Origin: Herminiimonas sp.
GTDB lineage: Bacteria; Pseudomonadota; Gammaproteobacteria; Burkholderiales; Burkholderiaceae_D
Length of the DNA: 35,033 nucleotides
Reading direction: 5' to 3'
Assembly (NCBI GenBank): GCA_014376645.1
Contig: JACMRD010000052.1
Location: 1 to 35,033 of the forward strand
How positions within the stretch are numbered: position 1 is the stretch's first letter; every line of letters starts with the position of its first letter. This document shows positions 8,212 through 16,996 of the stretch, one piece after another. The notes under the pieces were generated by a model. The model was not told the origin of the DNA and searched no databases. It saw only the letters and a list, made by a program, of their open reading frames with translations. The position numbers were made by a program, and so were the translations under genes.

Positions 8212-10812
8212 TCAAGGCAGCGGATCGTTGCGGAACGTCAGCTCGCCATGGTCGACGTCGACCACGACCGTCTCTTTCGGACCGAACTTGCCTTGCAAGA
8301 GCAGCTTCGACAGCGGGTTCTCGATCTGTTGCTGGATCGCGCGCTTGAGCGGCCGGGCACCGTAGACCGGATCGAAACCGGCTTCGGCGATTTTCTGTAG
8401 CGCTGCCTCGGTCACCGTCAGTCCCATCTCCATCTTCGCCAGGCGCTGCTCGAGCACCGACAGCTGGATCTTGGCAATCGCGCCGATGTTCTTTTCGTCG
8501 AGCGCATGGAAGACCACGATCTCGTCGATCCGGTTGATGAACTCCGGCCGGAAATGCGCCCGCACCTCGCCCATGACCGCCATCTTCACGACCGAGGGGT
8601 CGCTGTCTTCCATCGCCTGGATGCGGTGCGATCCCAGGTTCGATGTCATCACGATCACGGTGTTCTTAAAGTCGACGGTACGGCCATGGCCATCCGTCAT
8701 GCGGCCGTCGTCGAGCACCTGCAAGAGGACATTGAAGACGTCCGGATGGGCCTTCTCGATTTCATCGAGCAGGATCACGCTGTAGGGCTTGCGGCGCACC
8801 GCTTCGGTCAAGTAACCGCCCTCCTCGTAACCGACATAGCCGGGCGGCGCGCCGATCAGGCGGGCGACCGAATGCTTCTCCATGAATTCGCTCATGTCGA
8901 TGCGGATCATCATGTCTTCGGTATCGAACAGGAACGATGCCAGCGCCTTGCACAGTTCGGTCTTGCCCACGCCTGTGGGGCCAAGGAACATGAACGAACC
9001 GTACGGCCGGCTCGGGTCGCCTAGCCCAGCTCGCGAACGGCGGATCGCATCCGACACGGCGACGATCGCTTCATGCTGGCCGATGACGCGTTTGTGCAAC
9101 TCATCCTCCATGTGGACCAGCTTGTCGCGCTCGCCCTGCATCATCTTCGACACGGGAATACCAGTGGCGCGCGACACCACTTCGGCGATCTCCTCGGCGC
9201 CGACCTGGGTGCGCACCAGTCGCCGCTTGCCCGATTTTGCCTCTTCGCTGCTGTTGCTAAGATCGGCCTGCCTGAGCTGCGCTTCCAGTTCCGGCAAGCG
9301 ACCGTACTGCAGCTCGGAGACACGCTGCCAGTTACTCTGGCGGGTCGCTTCTTCCATCTGCAGGCGTACCTGCTCGATTTCTTCCTTGATGTGCTGGGTA
9401 CCCTGAACAGCCGCTTTCTCGCTCTTCCAGATTTCTTCCAGATCGGCGTACTCGCGTGATAGCCGCTCGATTTCTTCCTCGATCAGACCCATGCGTTTTT
9501 GCGAGGCCTCATCCTTTTCGCGCCGGATCGCTTCGCGCTCGATCTTCAGCTGGATCAGGCGGCGTTCGAGCTTGTCCATGACTTCCGGCTTGGAATCGAT
9601 CTCGATCTTGATCTTCGACGCGGCTTCATCGATCAGGTCGATGGCCTTGTCCGGCAGGAAGCGATCGGTGATGTAGCGGTGCGACAGTTCAGCGGCCGCG
9701 ACGATGGCCGGATCGGTAATATCGACGCCGTGATGGACCTCGTATTTTTCCTGCAAGCCGCGCAGGATCGCGATGGTCGCCTCGACACTCGGCTCATCCA
9801 CGATGATCTTCTGGAAGCGGCGCTCGAGCGCGGCATCCTTCTCGATGTACTTCCGGTATTCGTCCAGCGTGGTAGCGCCGACGCAATGCAGTTCGCCGCG
9901 CGCCAGGGCCGGCTTGAGCATGTTGCCCGCATCCATCGCGCCCTCGGCTTTGCCGGCGCCGACCATGGTGTGCATTTCATCGATAAAGACAATGCTCTGG
10001 CCGGCATCCTGCGACAGTTCCTTCAGGACCGATTTCAGGCGCTCCTCGAACTCGCCGCGGTACTTTGCACCGGCCAGGAGAGCCGCCATGTCGAGCGACA
10101 GCACGCGCTTCGATTTCAGACTGTCGGGTACTTCGCCGTTGACGATGCGCTGGGCCAGACCTTCGACGATCGCAGTCTTGCCGACGCCGGGTTCGCCGAT
10201 CAGCACCGGATTGTTCTTGGTACGCCGCTGCAGGACCTGGATCGCGCGGCGGATTTCATCGTCGCGCCCGATGACCGGATCGAGCTTGCCCATGCGGGCC
10301 CGTTCGGTCAGGTCGACCGTGTATTTTTTCAGGGCTTCGCGCTGGCCCTCGGCTTCCGAGGAGTCGACAGTACCGCCGCCGCGCACGGCGACGATGGCGG
10401 CATCGAGCGCCTTGCGGGTCAGGCCGTTCTCCCGGGCCAGGCGGCCGGCCTGCGATTTGTCGTCGGTCAGGGCCAGCAAGACCATTTCACTGGAAAGGAA
10501 CTGATCGCCGCGCTTCTGCGATTCCTTCTCCGCCAGATTCAGGAGTGCGCCGAGTTCGCGCCCGACCTGCACTTCACCGCTCGTGCCTGTAACCGTCGGC
10601 AGGTTTTCCAGTGCGGTCTTCAGGCCTGCGCTCAAGCCACCGATATTTGCGCCGGCGCGTTGTAGCAGCGAGCGCGTGCTGCTATCTTCTTGATTGAGCA
10701 GGGACTGCAGCAGGTGCAGCGGATCGATATACTGATTGTCATTGCCGACCGCCAGGCTTTGCGCATCGGCCAACGCTTCCTGCAGTTTTGTCGTGAGTTT
10801 GTCGAGACGCAT
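8212..10812 (-). CDS. clpB: ATP-dependent disaggregase ClpB
   Basis: 866 residues. Hexameric AAA+ chaperone that pulls proteins out of aggregates together with DnaK. Domains: N-terminal Clp repeat domain (1-145); first ATPase module with Walker A GEPGVGKT at 206-213; coiled-coil middle domain (about 410-525) rich in Glu, Arg and Lys; second ATPase module with Walker A GPTGVGKT near 605-612; C-terminal domain ending in FRNDPLP. The two ATPase domains plus a long middle domain separate it from ClpA and ClpC. The frame is open upstream to 10956, but [14 protein letters not shown] is the family start and GGAGAA lies 7 bases before it. A sigma-32-type promoter lies about 50 bases upstream, as expected for a heat-shock gene. 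Confidence 0.98.
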   Translation of the reverse strand: MRLDKLTTKLQEALADAQSLAVGNDNQYIDPLHLLQSLLNQEDSSTRSLLQRAGANIGGLSAGLKTALENLPTVTGTSGEVQVGRELGALLNLAEKESQKRGDQFLSSEMVLLALTDDKSQAGRLARENGLTRKALDAAIVAVRGGGTVDSSEAEGQREALKKYTVDLTERARMGKLDPVIGRDDEIRRAIQVLQRRTKNNPVLIGEPGVGKTAIVEGLAQRIVNGEVPDSLKSKRVLSLDMAALLAGAKYRGEFEERLKSVLKELSQDAGQSIVFIDEMHTMVGAGKAEGAMDAGNMLKPALARGELHCVGATTLDEYRKYIEKDAALERRFQKIIVDEPSVEATIAILRGLQEKYEVHHGVDITDPAIVAAAELSHRYITDRFLPDKAIDLIDEAASKIKIEIDSKPEVMDKLERRLIQLKIEREAIRREKDEASQKRMGLIEEEIERLSREYADLEEIWKSEKAAVQGTQHIKEEIEQVRLQMEEATRQSNWQRVSELQYGRLPELEAQLRQADLSNSSEEAKSGKRRLVRTQVGAEEIAEVVSRATGIPVSKMMQGERDKLVHMEDELHKRVIGQHEAIVAVSDAIRRSRAGLGDPSRPYGSFMFLGPTGVGKTELCKALASFLFDTEDMMIRIDMSEFMEKHSVARLIGAPPGYVGYEEGGYLTEAVRRKPYSVILLDEIEKAHPDVFNVLLQVLDDGRMTDGHGRTVDFKNTVIVMTSNLGSHRIQAMEDSDPSVVKMAVMGEVRAHFRPEFINRIDEIVVFHALDEKNIGAIAKIQLSVLEQRLAKMEMGLTVTEAALQKIAEAGFDPVYGARPLKRAIQQQIENPLSKLLLQGKFGPKETVVVDVDHGELTFRNDPLP

Positions 10813-10860
10813 CGCAATTCTCCATTGGATAATGACTAGGGAAATCCCTTTGAAATCAAG

Positions 10861-10887
10861 ATTTGGGTCGAACAACCCTTTTTCAAG
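10861..10887 (-). promoter_or_regulatory. Heat-shock (sigma-32) promoter of clpB
   Basis: On the minus strand CTTGAAA (complement of 10881-10887), a 13-base spacer and CCCAAAT (complement of 10861-10867). This fits the RpoH consensus CTTGAAA-N(11-16)-CCCCATNT with one change in the -10 core. It lies 48 bases before the clpB ATG. Confidence 0.75.
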
Positions 10888-10941
10888 TAAGGATGTTGGC
10901 ATCGTACGACCGCACTCTTTGCCCGACGTTTCAGCATAGCC

Positions 10942-11514
10942 ATGGAATTGAACCAATTACAGGTCGTTTATCACGAGCCGGAAGATCGCCTGCTGTTGCG
11001 GGTCGCCGCCACTGATGAAGGTGAAGCGCATGAATTGCAGGCGTGGCTGACGCGCCGCTTCGTGGGCAACCTCTGGGCCGCGATGCAGCAGGCCCTCGGC
11101 GTGCAGGTCACGCTGACCCATCCCGATGCGGCCCATGCCAGCGCCGAGCTGATCGACATGGCGCACCAGTCGGCGCTCAGCGCATTGAGTTCACATGGGG
11201 GCTTCGGCGACCGGTTCCAGCCTGATCTTGAGCCGCATGCCAGCCTGTCGGCGCCGATTCTCGTATCCGAAGCGAAATTCCACATCGCCGCGAACATGCC
11301 GATGCGGATCAATTTTTTACCGGCGGAAGGCATCGGAGTGGAAATCGCTTTTACAGACACCGAGCTGCATGGATTCTGCACCTTACTGCAGGCGGCCGTC
11401 GAGACCGCATCCTGGGAAATGCCGCTGTACCTTGAGAGCGCCTGGGCCGGCGCGTCCGATGCGGGAGAGCTTGGTTCCGGACTACTGGCCCCGGCATCCC
11501 GGACCTTGAACTGA
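10942..11514 (+). CDS. Conserved-looking protein of unknown function, divergent from clpB
   Basis: 190 residues, no recognised domain. The N-terminal third alternates strands and helices ([19 protein letters not shown], then a helix with an [10 protein letters not shown] core). A second strand-rich half starts near residue 103 ([13 protein letters not shown], then [25 protein letters not shown]). No signal peptide or membrane segment is visible. Coding character is supported by length, a consistent frame filling the space between the clpB promoter and crcB, and a composition like a soluble protein. No good ribosome-binding site is seen before the ATG. It faces away from the clpB heat-shock promoter and converges with crcB, 20 bases away. 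I do not assign a function. Confidence 0.7.
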   Translation: MELNQLQVVYHEPEDRLLLRVAATDEGEAHELQAWLTRRFVGNLWAAMQQALGVQVTLTHPDAAHASAELIDMAHQSALSALSSHGGFGDRFQPDLEPHASLSAPILVSEAKFHIAANMPMRINFLPAEGIGVEIAFTDTELHGFCTLLQAAVETASWEMPLYLESAWAGASDAGELGSGLLAPASRTLN

Positions 11515-11534
11515 CCCGGCCTCGGCGACACGCC

Positions 11535-11921
11535 TCAGGCTGATAGCGCCCGGTACGCTGCAAACCCTGCAAAACAGAAGATCAGGGCGCCGACCAGATG
11601 CAGCACTGAGTGTGAGAGCGCCCAGGCAACGTCACCTCGTTGCAAGAGCACCATCGATTCGGCGGAGAAGCTGGAAAACGTCGTCAGCCCGCCCAGGAAT
11701 CCCGTTACGGCAAACAGACGCCAGGCCGGCGACAGGCCGGGGTGACTCGAAAAGAACGCCACCGCAATACCGATCATGAAGCCGCCACCAAGATTGGCGG
11801 CCAGCGTGCCCAGCGCGATCTGGGCATGCAGCGTATTGAGCCACAGCCCCAGCGCCCAGCGCAACCAGGCCCCCAGCGTGGCGCCAAGAGCAATCGCCAG
11901 CAAGCTGAACGGCGTGCTCAA
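11535..11921 (-). CDS. crcB: Fluoride ion channel Fluc/CrcB
   Basis: 128 residues with four hydrophobic helices. CrcB forms dual-topology dimers that export fluoride through the inner membrane. Family marks: GATLGAWLRWALG (about 13-25), GTLAANLGGGFMIG (about 38-51) with the pore Asn, and TGFLGGLTTFSSFSAE (about 73-88) with the central sodium-site region and pore Phe residues. The most likely start is TTG, overlapping the moaE stop by four bases (TTGA), and no ATG is available near the expected N-terminus. This implies translational coupling to moaE. No fluoride riboswitch is present here, which fits expression from the upstream operon. Confidence 0.93.
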   Translation of the reverse strand: MSTPFSLLAIALGATLGAWLRWALGLWLNTLHAQIALGTLAANLGGGFMIGIAVAFFSSHPGLSPAWRLFAVTGFLGGLTTFSSFSAESMVLLQRGDVAWALSHSVLHLVGALIFCFAGFAAYRALSA

Positions 11922-12400
11922 GGATTCGCCGTGGCCGGACCGCCATCATCAGCAACACGCCATTTTGCCAGCGCCGCCTCGTCGGTCACGCGAGCATCGA
12001 CCCAGCGCGCACCCTCGGGCGTCTGTTCCTTTTTCCAGAACGGCGCTTCGGTCTTCAGATAATCCATGATGAATTCGCAGGCGGCAAAGGCTTCGCCGCG
12101 ATGGGCAGAGGTCACCCCGACCAGTACGATCTGCTCCTGCGGCAGCAAGGGGCCGATGCGGTGGATTACCAGGGTATCGAACAGTGACCAGCGCAAGTGC
12201 GCCTGGTCGACGATGGCTTGAATCGATTTCTCGGTCATGCCCGGATAATGTTCGAGCGCCATTTCGACCACCGACGACCCGTCGTTCATGTCGCGCACGG
12301 TGCCGATGAAGGCCACCACGGCGCCGACCTGGGGCGAGCCGGCGCGCAGTCGCGCAATCTCCGCGCCGAGCTCGAAATCCTGTTCTTCGATGCGAATCAT
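11918..12400 (-). CDS. moaE: Molybdopterin synthase catalytic subunit MoaE
   Basis: 160 residues. MoaE, with MoaD, inserts two sulphur atoms into precursor Z (cyclic pyranopterin monophosphate) to make molybdopterin. Visible family features are GTVRD (33-37), the strand TLVIHRIGPL (76-85), the VTSAHR turn (96-101) and the catalytic block LKTEAPFWKKE with Lys116 and Lys123, matching Lys119 and Lys126 of E. coli. The frame is open further upstream to 12493, but that stretch overlaps moaD; the ATG at 12400 has AGGAAA about 8 bases upstream. It lies 28 bases after moaD and overlaps crcB at its stop. Confidence 0.96.
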   Translation of the reverse strand: MIRIEEQDFELGAEIARLRAGSPQVGAVVAFIGTVRDMNDGSSVVEMALEHYPGMTEKSIQAIVDQAHLRWSLFDTLVIHRIGPLLPQEQIVLVGVTSAHRGEAFAACEFIMDYLKTEAPFWKKEQTPEGARWVDARVTDEAALAKWRVADDGGPATANP

Positions 12401-12428
12401 CTGGCGTTTCCTGTTTGTCTGTGGAGTC

Positions 12429-12686
12429 CTACCCGCCGGTGACGGGCGGGAAGAACGCCAGTTCACAGCCTTCGGGAAGCGCGGCGCCGGCATCGGTCAT
12501 GGTCTGGTTGCAAGCCATGCGCAACACCTTGCCGTCGGCTAAAGCCTCGGCCCATACGCCGCCGCGTTGCTGCAGCAGCGTGCGAACGGCGCCGACGGTA
12601 GTGACATCGTCCGGTATTTCCAGCCGTTCCTGAGATGTCCCGAGCGCCTCCCGAAGGCTGGCGAAAAAACGTAGTTGGATGTTCAT
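12429..12686 (-). CDS. moaD: Molybdopterin synthase sulphur carrier subunit MoaD
   Basis: 85 residues, ubiquitin-like fold. The protein ends in the required Gly-Gly (FPPVTGG), the site that is adenylated by MoeB and thiocarboxylated before sulphur transfer in complex with MoaE. The N-terminal strand MNIQLRFFASLREALG is typical. It begins 5 bases after the moeA stop and is followed by moaE, so both synthase subunits are made from one message. The adenylating enzyme MoeB is not in this window. Confidence 0.95.
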   Translation of the reverse strand: MNIQLRFFASLREALGTSQERLEIPDDVTTVGAVRTLLQQRGGVWAEALADGKVLRMACNQTMTDAGAALPEGCELAFFPPVTGG

Positions 12687-12691
12687 CTGGA

Positions 12692-14062
12692 CTAGCCCTG
12701 CAATGCCGAGAACGGAATGAACTGCACCATGTCACCAACGTTGATGGTACGGCCGGCCGGATTGTCGATCAGCCCATCGCCCCATACCGTCGAGGTCAGC
12801 ACACCGGAACTCTGGTTGGCAAACAGCTCTAGGCCGCCTTGATCGTTGATGCGGGCGCGCAGGAACTCGTTGCGCCGGTCCGCCTTGGGCCAGCTGAAAT
12901 CGGCACGCATCGCATAGGTTTTCGGCAGCACGTCCTGCACGCCCTGAAGCCGCAGCATGAAGGGCCGCACGAACAGCAGGAATGTGACGAAGCTCGATAC
13001 CGGATTGCCCGGCAGCCCGAGAAAGAAGGCATGGCCGTCCAGACCGTTTTCATCATCGCCCTGACGCCGCACGCGCCGCACCTCGCCGAACGCAAGCGGC
13101 TTGCCCGGCTTGACGGCGATCTGCCACATGTTCAGCCGCCCTTCGACTTCCACCGCCGGCTTGATGTGATCTTCCTCGCCTACCGAGACGCCACCCGAGG
13201 TGATGATCAGGTCGTGTTCGCGCGCCGCGCGCCGCAATGTGTCCCGGGTTGCGCTCAGCGTATCGGGGACGATGCCGAAATCGGTCAGCTCGCAGCCCAG
13301 ATTTTCCAGCAGTCCGCGCAGCATGAAGCGGTTGGAATTGTAGATGGCGCCCGGCTTGAGCACCTCGCCCGGCATGGCCAGTTCGTCGCCGGTGAAGAAC
13401 ACGGCGACCCGCAGCTTGCGCACCAGCGGCAGGCCGGCCAACCCGACCGACGCTGCCAGACCGAGCTCCTGCGCCCGCAGCCGGGTGCCGGCCGCCAGGA
13501 TTTCATCACCGGCACGGATGTCTTCACCAGCGCGACGGATCCAGTCGCCCACTGCCGGTACATGGCGCACGATCACATGGTCGCCGCTGGCGTCACTCTG
13601 GGCTTCGCAGGCTTCCTGCATCACGACCGCATCGGCGCCGGGTGGAATCATCGCACCAGTAAAGATCCTGGCGGCGGTGCCGGGCAACAGCGCGGCACCG
13701 ACGTGGCCGGCGGGAATCCGTTGCGTGACCTGCAACCGCGCACTGCCCGAGACGCAATCGGCGGCCCGTACCGCATAGCCATCCATCTGCGTATTGTCCA
13801 TCGGCGGCACGTCGAGCTGCGAAGCTTGCGCCAGCGCCAGCACGCGGCCGTTGGCGGCAAGCGTCGGTTCGGTTTCATGCGCCGCGCGAACGGCGGTGTG
13901 GGCGTCGGCCGCAGCAAGCAGGAAGGCCCGTGCTTCAGCCACGCTGAGCATCGGCGGCTTGCCTGAAGGCGGCACCGCTGTTGCTGCTGTTGCTGCTGTC
14001 GCTGCTGTCGCTGCTGTCGCTGCTGTCGTTGTGATTGGCGTCGTGCCCATGCCCTTGCTCAC
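12692..14062 (-). CDS. moeA: Molybdopterin molybdenumtransferase MoeA
   Basis: 456 residues from GTG. MoeA ligates molybdate to molybdopterin from adenylylated molybdopterin, the last step of basic molybdenum cofactor synthesis. Marks in order: MLSVAEARAFLL near the start of the conserved part, PPMDNTQMDGYAVRAAD (about residues 86-102), the domain II region with PGTAARIFTGAMIPPGADAVV, then the MoCF-binding-like domain III with FFTGDEL, YNSNRFML, ITSGGVSVGEEDHIKP and LPGNPVSSFV. The GTG at 14062 overlaps the thrC stop (GTGA); an ATG four codons later is an alternative start. Residues about 11-28 are a Thr/Ala repeat (AAT units) absent from the usual family N-terminus and encoded by a 9-bp tandem repeat. 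Confidence 0.96.
   Translation of the reverse strand: MSKGMGTTPITTTAATAATAATAATAATAVPPSGKPPMLSVAEARAFLLAAADAHTAVRAAHETEPTLAANGRVLALAQASQLDVPPMDNTQMDGYAVRAADCVSGSARLQVTQRIPAGHVGAALLPGTAARIFTGAMIPPGADAVVMQEACEAQSDASGDHVIVRHVPAVGDWIRRAGEDIRAGDEILAAGTRLRAQELGLAASVGLAGLPLVRKLRVAVFFTGDELAMPGEVLKPGAIYNSNRFMLRGLLENLGCELTDFGIVPDTLSATRDTLRRAAREHDLIITSGGVSVGEEDHIKPAVEVEGRLNMWQIAVKPGKPLAFGEVRRVRRQGDDENGLDGHAFFLGLPGNPVSSFVTFLLFVRPFMLRLQGVQDVLPKTYAMRADFSWPKADRRNEFLRARINDQGGLELFANQSSGVLTSTVWGDGLIDNPAGRTINVGDMVQFIPFSALQG
13977..14030. repeat. Six-copy 9-bp tandem repeat inside moeA
   Basis: Six consecutive units read on the plus strand as GCTGTTGCT (two), GCTGTCGCT (three) and GCTGTCGTT (one). They encode repeated Ala-Ala-Thr near the MoeA N-terminus. 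Because the unit is 9 bp, copy changes would keep the frame. Confidence 0.9.
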
Positions 14063-15531
14063 AGACCGGTGTGGTTCAGGATGAAGGCCTTGACGTTGGC
14101 AACGTCGGCATCCATCACCTCGAACCGCTGCGGCAGCGACTCGATGTCGTCGAAGCCGGCCGGGCGCTCGGCGTCACGCCCAAGCGCTTCGCGGATCGTC
14201 TCGTTGAACTTGGCCGGCAAGGCGGTTTCCAGCACGATCATCGGTACGCCCGATTGCATGTGCTCGCGGGCGACCTTGACACCGTCGGCGGTGTGGGTGT
14301 CGATGATCAGGCCGTGGCGCGCGTGGACATCGCGGATCGTCGCCAGCCGGTCGACATGCACCGACTTGCCGGAGACAAAACCGAAATCGCCCACCCTGGA
14401 AAATTCGTCGCCATCGCTACCGGGCTTGCCGGACAGATCAAAGCCGCCGGCCGTCTCGACCTTGTGGAACAGCGCCCGCACCCGGTCGCCGTCGCGGCAG
14501 AGCAGATCGAAAATGAAGCGCTCGAAATTCGACGCCTTGCTGATGTCCATGCTCGGGCTGGTCGTGTGCAGGGTCTCGGCCGACTTGCGCACGCGGTAGA
14601 CGCCGGTGCGGAAAAATTCGTCGAGGACGTCATTTTCGTTGGTGGCCACCACCAACCGGTCGATCGGCAAGCCCATCATGCGGGCGATATGGCCGGCGCA
14701 GATGTTGCCGAAATTGCCGGACGGGACCGCGAACGACACTTTTTGCGCGTTGTCGGTGGTCGTCGCCAGGTAGCCGCGGAAGTAATACACGACCTGCGCG
14801 ACAACGCGCGCCCAGTTGATGGAATTGACCGTACCGATCTTCTGGCGGGTCTTGAAATGCAGGTCGTTCGAGACTGCCTTGACCATGTCCTGGCAATCGT
14901 CGAAGACGCCGCGAACGGCGACATTATGGATGTTCGGATCCTGCAGGCTAAACATCTGGGCGCACTGGAAAGCACTCATTTTTCCGTGCGGCGAGAGCAT
15001 GAAAACGCGAATGCCACGCTTGCCGCGCATTGCATATTCCGCCGCACTGCCGGTGTCGCCGGAAGTGGCGCCGAAGATGTTGAGTTCGGCGTGCTCCTTA
15101 TCCAGCGTGTATTCAAACAGATTGCCGAGCAACTGCATCGCCATGTCCTTGAAGGCCAGCGTCGGTCCGTTGGACAGGGCCTGCAGCATCAAGGTGCGAT
15201 CGCCTTCGCGCTCCAGCACCGACACCGGGGTGATCTGCGCGGCATCTTCACCGACGCGCGCATTGCAGTAGACCTGCGCCGTGTACGTCTTCGTGGTGAG
15301 CGCTTGCAGGTCGGCTTGCGGTATATCGGTCGCAAATTTCTTCAATACTTCGAAAGCCAGCGCGGCATACGGCAGGCTGCGCCAGGCGTCGAGTTCGGCG
15401 CCGCTGACCTGGGGATAGGATTGCGGCAGGTATAGCCCGCCGTCCGGCGCCAGGCCGCCCAGCAGGATCTGGGAAAAAGACTGTAATTCGGGCTGTGCTC
15501 CGGCTTGGCCGCGTGTCGAGACGTACTGCAT
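14059..15531 (-). CDS. thrC: Threonine synthase
   Basis: 490 residues. PLP-dependent conversion of O-phosphohomoserine to threonine, the last step of threonine synthesis. The PLP Lys is Lys128 in TLAFKDMAMQLLG; the phosphate-binding loop is in FGATSGDTGSAAEYA (about residues 153-167). The N-terminal segment MQYVSTRGQA and the length mark the long class of threonine synthase found in proteobacteria and fungi. Its ATG shares a base with the hom stop (TGATG), and its own stop overlaps moeA, so it is translationally tied to both neighbours. Confidence 0.97.
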   Translation of the reverse strand: MQYVSTRGQAGAQPELQSFSQILLGGLAPDGGLYLPQSYPQVSGAELDAWRSLPYAALAFEVLKKFATDIPQADLQALTTKTYTAQVYCNARVGEDAAQITPVSVLEREGDRTLMLQALSNGPTLAFKDMAMQLLGNLFEYTLDKEHAELNIFGATSGDTGSAAEYAMRGKRGIRVFMLSPHGKMSAFQCAQMFSLQDPNIHNVAVRGVFDDCQDMVKAVSNDLHFKTRQKIGTVNSINWARVVAQVVYYFRGYLATTTDNAQKVSFAVPSGNFGNICAGHIARMMGLPIDRLVVATNENDVLDEFFRTGVYRVRKSAETLHTTSPSMDISKASNFERFIFDLLCRDGDRVRALFHKVETAGGFDLSGKPGSDGDEFSRVGDFGFVSGKSVHVDRLATIRDVHARHGLIIDTHTADGVKVAREHMQSGVPMIVLETALPAKFNETIREALGRDAERPAGFDDIESLPQRFEVMDADVANVKAFILNHTGL

Positions 15532-16841
15532 CAGCTCAACTCCTCCAGGCGGATGCGGGTCACCTTGCCCACCACGGTCGACAGGGCTTCGATGCGTGCG
15601 ATCGCGGCATCGACGTGTTTTTCCTGGGTCTGGTGGGTCAGCATGATGATGTCGGTCTGCTGCTCGCCTTCGGCCGGCTCCTTCTGCAGCATGGCATCGA
15701 TCGAAATCGTGGCGTCGGCCAGGATGCGCGTCACGTCAGCCAGCACGCCGAGCTTGTCGGCCACGTGCATGCGCAGGTAGTAGCTGGTGGTGATCTCCGA
15801 CATCGGCAGGATCGGCGTGTCGGTCATCGCGTCCGGCTGGAAGGCCAGGTGCGGCACGCGATGTTCCGGATCGGCGCTGGCCAGGCGCGTGATGTCGACC
15901 AGGTCGGCGATCACGGCGGAGGCGGTCGGCTCAGCGCCGGCGCCCTTGCCGTACAGAAGCGTGGCGCCCACGGCGTCGCCCTGCACCAGCACGGCATTCA
16001 TCGCGCCTTCGACATTGGCGATCAGGCGGCTCGACGGGATCAGGGTCGGATGCACGCGCAGCTCGATGCCGTGCGGCGTGCGCTTGGTGATCCCCAGCAG
16101 CTTGATGCGGTAGCCCAATTGTTCGGCATATTTGATGTCGGTCGCCTGCAGCTGGGTGATGCCCTCGACGTAGGCGCGCTCGAACTGCACCGGGATACCG
16201 AAGGCGATCGCCGCCATGATGGTGGCCTTGTGCGCCGCATCGACGCCTTCGATGTCGAAGGTCGGATCGGCTTCGGCATAGCCCAGGCGCTGCGCGTCCT
16301 TCAGGGCGGTGTCGAAATCGATGCCCTTGTCGCGCATCTCGGACAGGATGAAGTTGGTGGTGCCGTTGATAATGCCGGCGATCCACTGGATGCGGTTGGC
16401 GGTCAGGCCTTCGCGCAGGGTCTTGATGATCGGTATGCCACCGGCGACCGCCGCCTCGAACGCGATCATGACGCCCTTTTCCTGGGCCGCCTTGAACAGT
16501 TCGTTGCCATGAGTGGCCAGCAGCGCCTTGTTGGCAGTCACCACGTGCTTGCCGTTGGCGATCGCCTGCATCACCAGATCCTTGGCGATGCCGTAACCAC
16601 CGATCAGTTCGATGACGATGTCGATGTCCGGATGGTTGACCACCAGGTTGGCGTCGGAGACGACTTCGACTTCCCCGTTGGTGAGCTCGCGGGCGCGCTC
16701 GACGTTCAGGTCGGCCACCATGGCGATTTCAATGCCGCGTCCGGCGCGGCGCATGATTTCTTCCTGGTTGCGCTTCAATACCGCGAATGTCCCGGCGCCG
16801 ACGGTACCGATGCCTAACAGGCCTACTTTGACTGGTTTCAT
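15531..16841 (-). CDS. hom: Homoserine dehydrogenase
   Basis: 436 residues. Reduces aspartate semialdehyde to homoserine with NAD(P)H, the branch point to threonine and methionine. The Rossmann motif GLLGIGTVGAG lies at residues 7-17; the catalytic Lys105 is in TANKALLATHG; the substrate region GIINGTTNFIL lies near 167-177. A C-terminal ACT domain starts around residue 350 (SYYLRMHVADKLGVLADVTRI), the usual seat of threonine feedback inhibition. It is monofunctional, with no fused aspartokinase. An upstream in-frame extension to 17117 runs into alaA and is not family-like. A minus-strand TATCAT at 16923-16928 is a possible -10, without a good -35. Confidence 0.97.
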   Translation of the reverse strand: MKPVKVGLLGIGTVGAGTFAVLKRNQEEIMRRAGRGIEIAMVADLNVERARELTNGEVEVVSDANLVVNHPDIDIVIELIGGYGIAKDLVMQAIANGKHVVTANKALLATHGNELFKAAQEKGVMIAFEAAVAGGIPIIKTLREGLTANRIQWIAGIINGTTNFILSEMRDKGIDFDTALKDAQRLGYAEADPTFDIEGVDAAHKATIMAAIAFGIPVQFERAYVEGITQLQATDIKYAEQLGYRIKLLGITKRTPHGIELRVHPTLIPSSRLIANVEGAMNAVLVQGDAVGATLLYGKGAGAEPTASAVIADLVDITRLASADPEHRVPHLAFQPDAMTDTPILPMSEITTSYYLRMHVADKLGVLADVTRILADATISIDAMLQKEPAEGEQQTDIIMLTHQTQEKHVDAAIARIEALSTVVGKVTRIRLEELS

Positions 16842-16996
16842 GATGTGTTCGATTCGATTGTGGCAGCGCGATTGTTTCCTGGCGCGGCGCGGTTGGGTTG
16901 ACTGTTCTGCTGTCAGGCCGACATGATATCCCACCGCTGCCGCGAGCGGCCTTGCGCAAGCTGCAACGCGGTGCGCGGCGATGGGCTGAAACCGGA

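Noticed and set aside
9499-10665. 388-codon plus-strand frame opposite clpB
   Set aside because: Antisense to the conserved ATPase module of clpB; composition typical of a mirror frame.
10813-10956. Upstream extension of clpB
   Set aside because: It would include the sigma-32 promoter; the family start MRLDKLT with GGAGAA is at 10812.
11922-12000. Fluoride riboswitch before crcB
   Set aside because: The region is moaE coding sequence and no fluoride aptamer pattern was seen.
14035-16817. Long plus-strand frames opposite thrC and hom
   Set aside because: They are shadows of high-G+C genes on the other strand; thrC and hom have full catalytic motifs.
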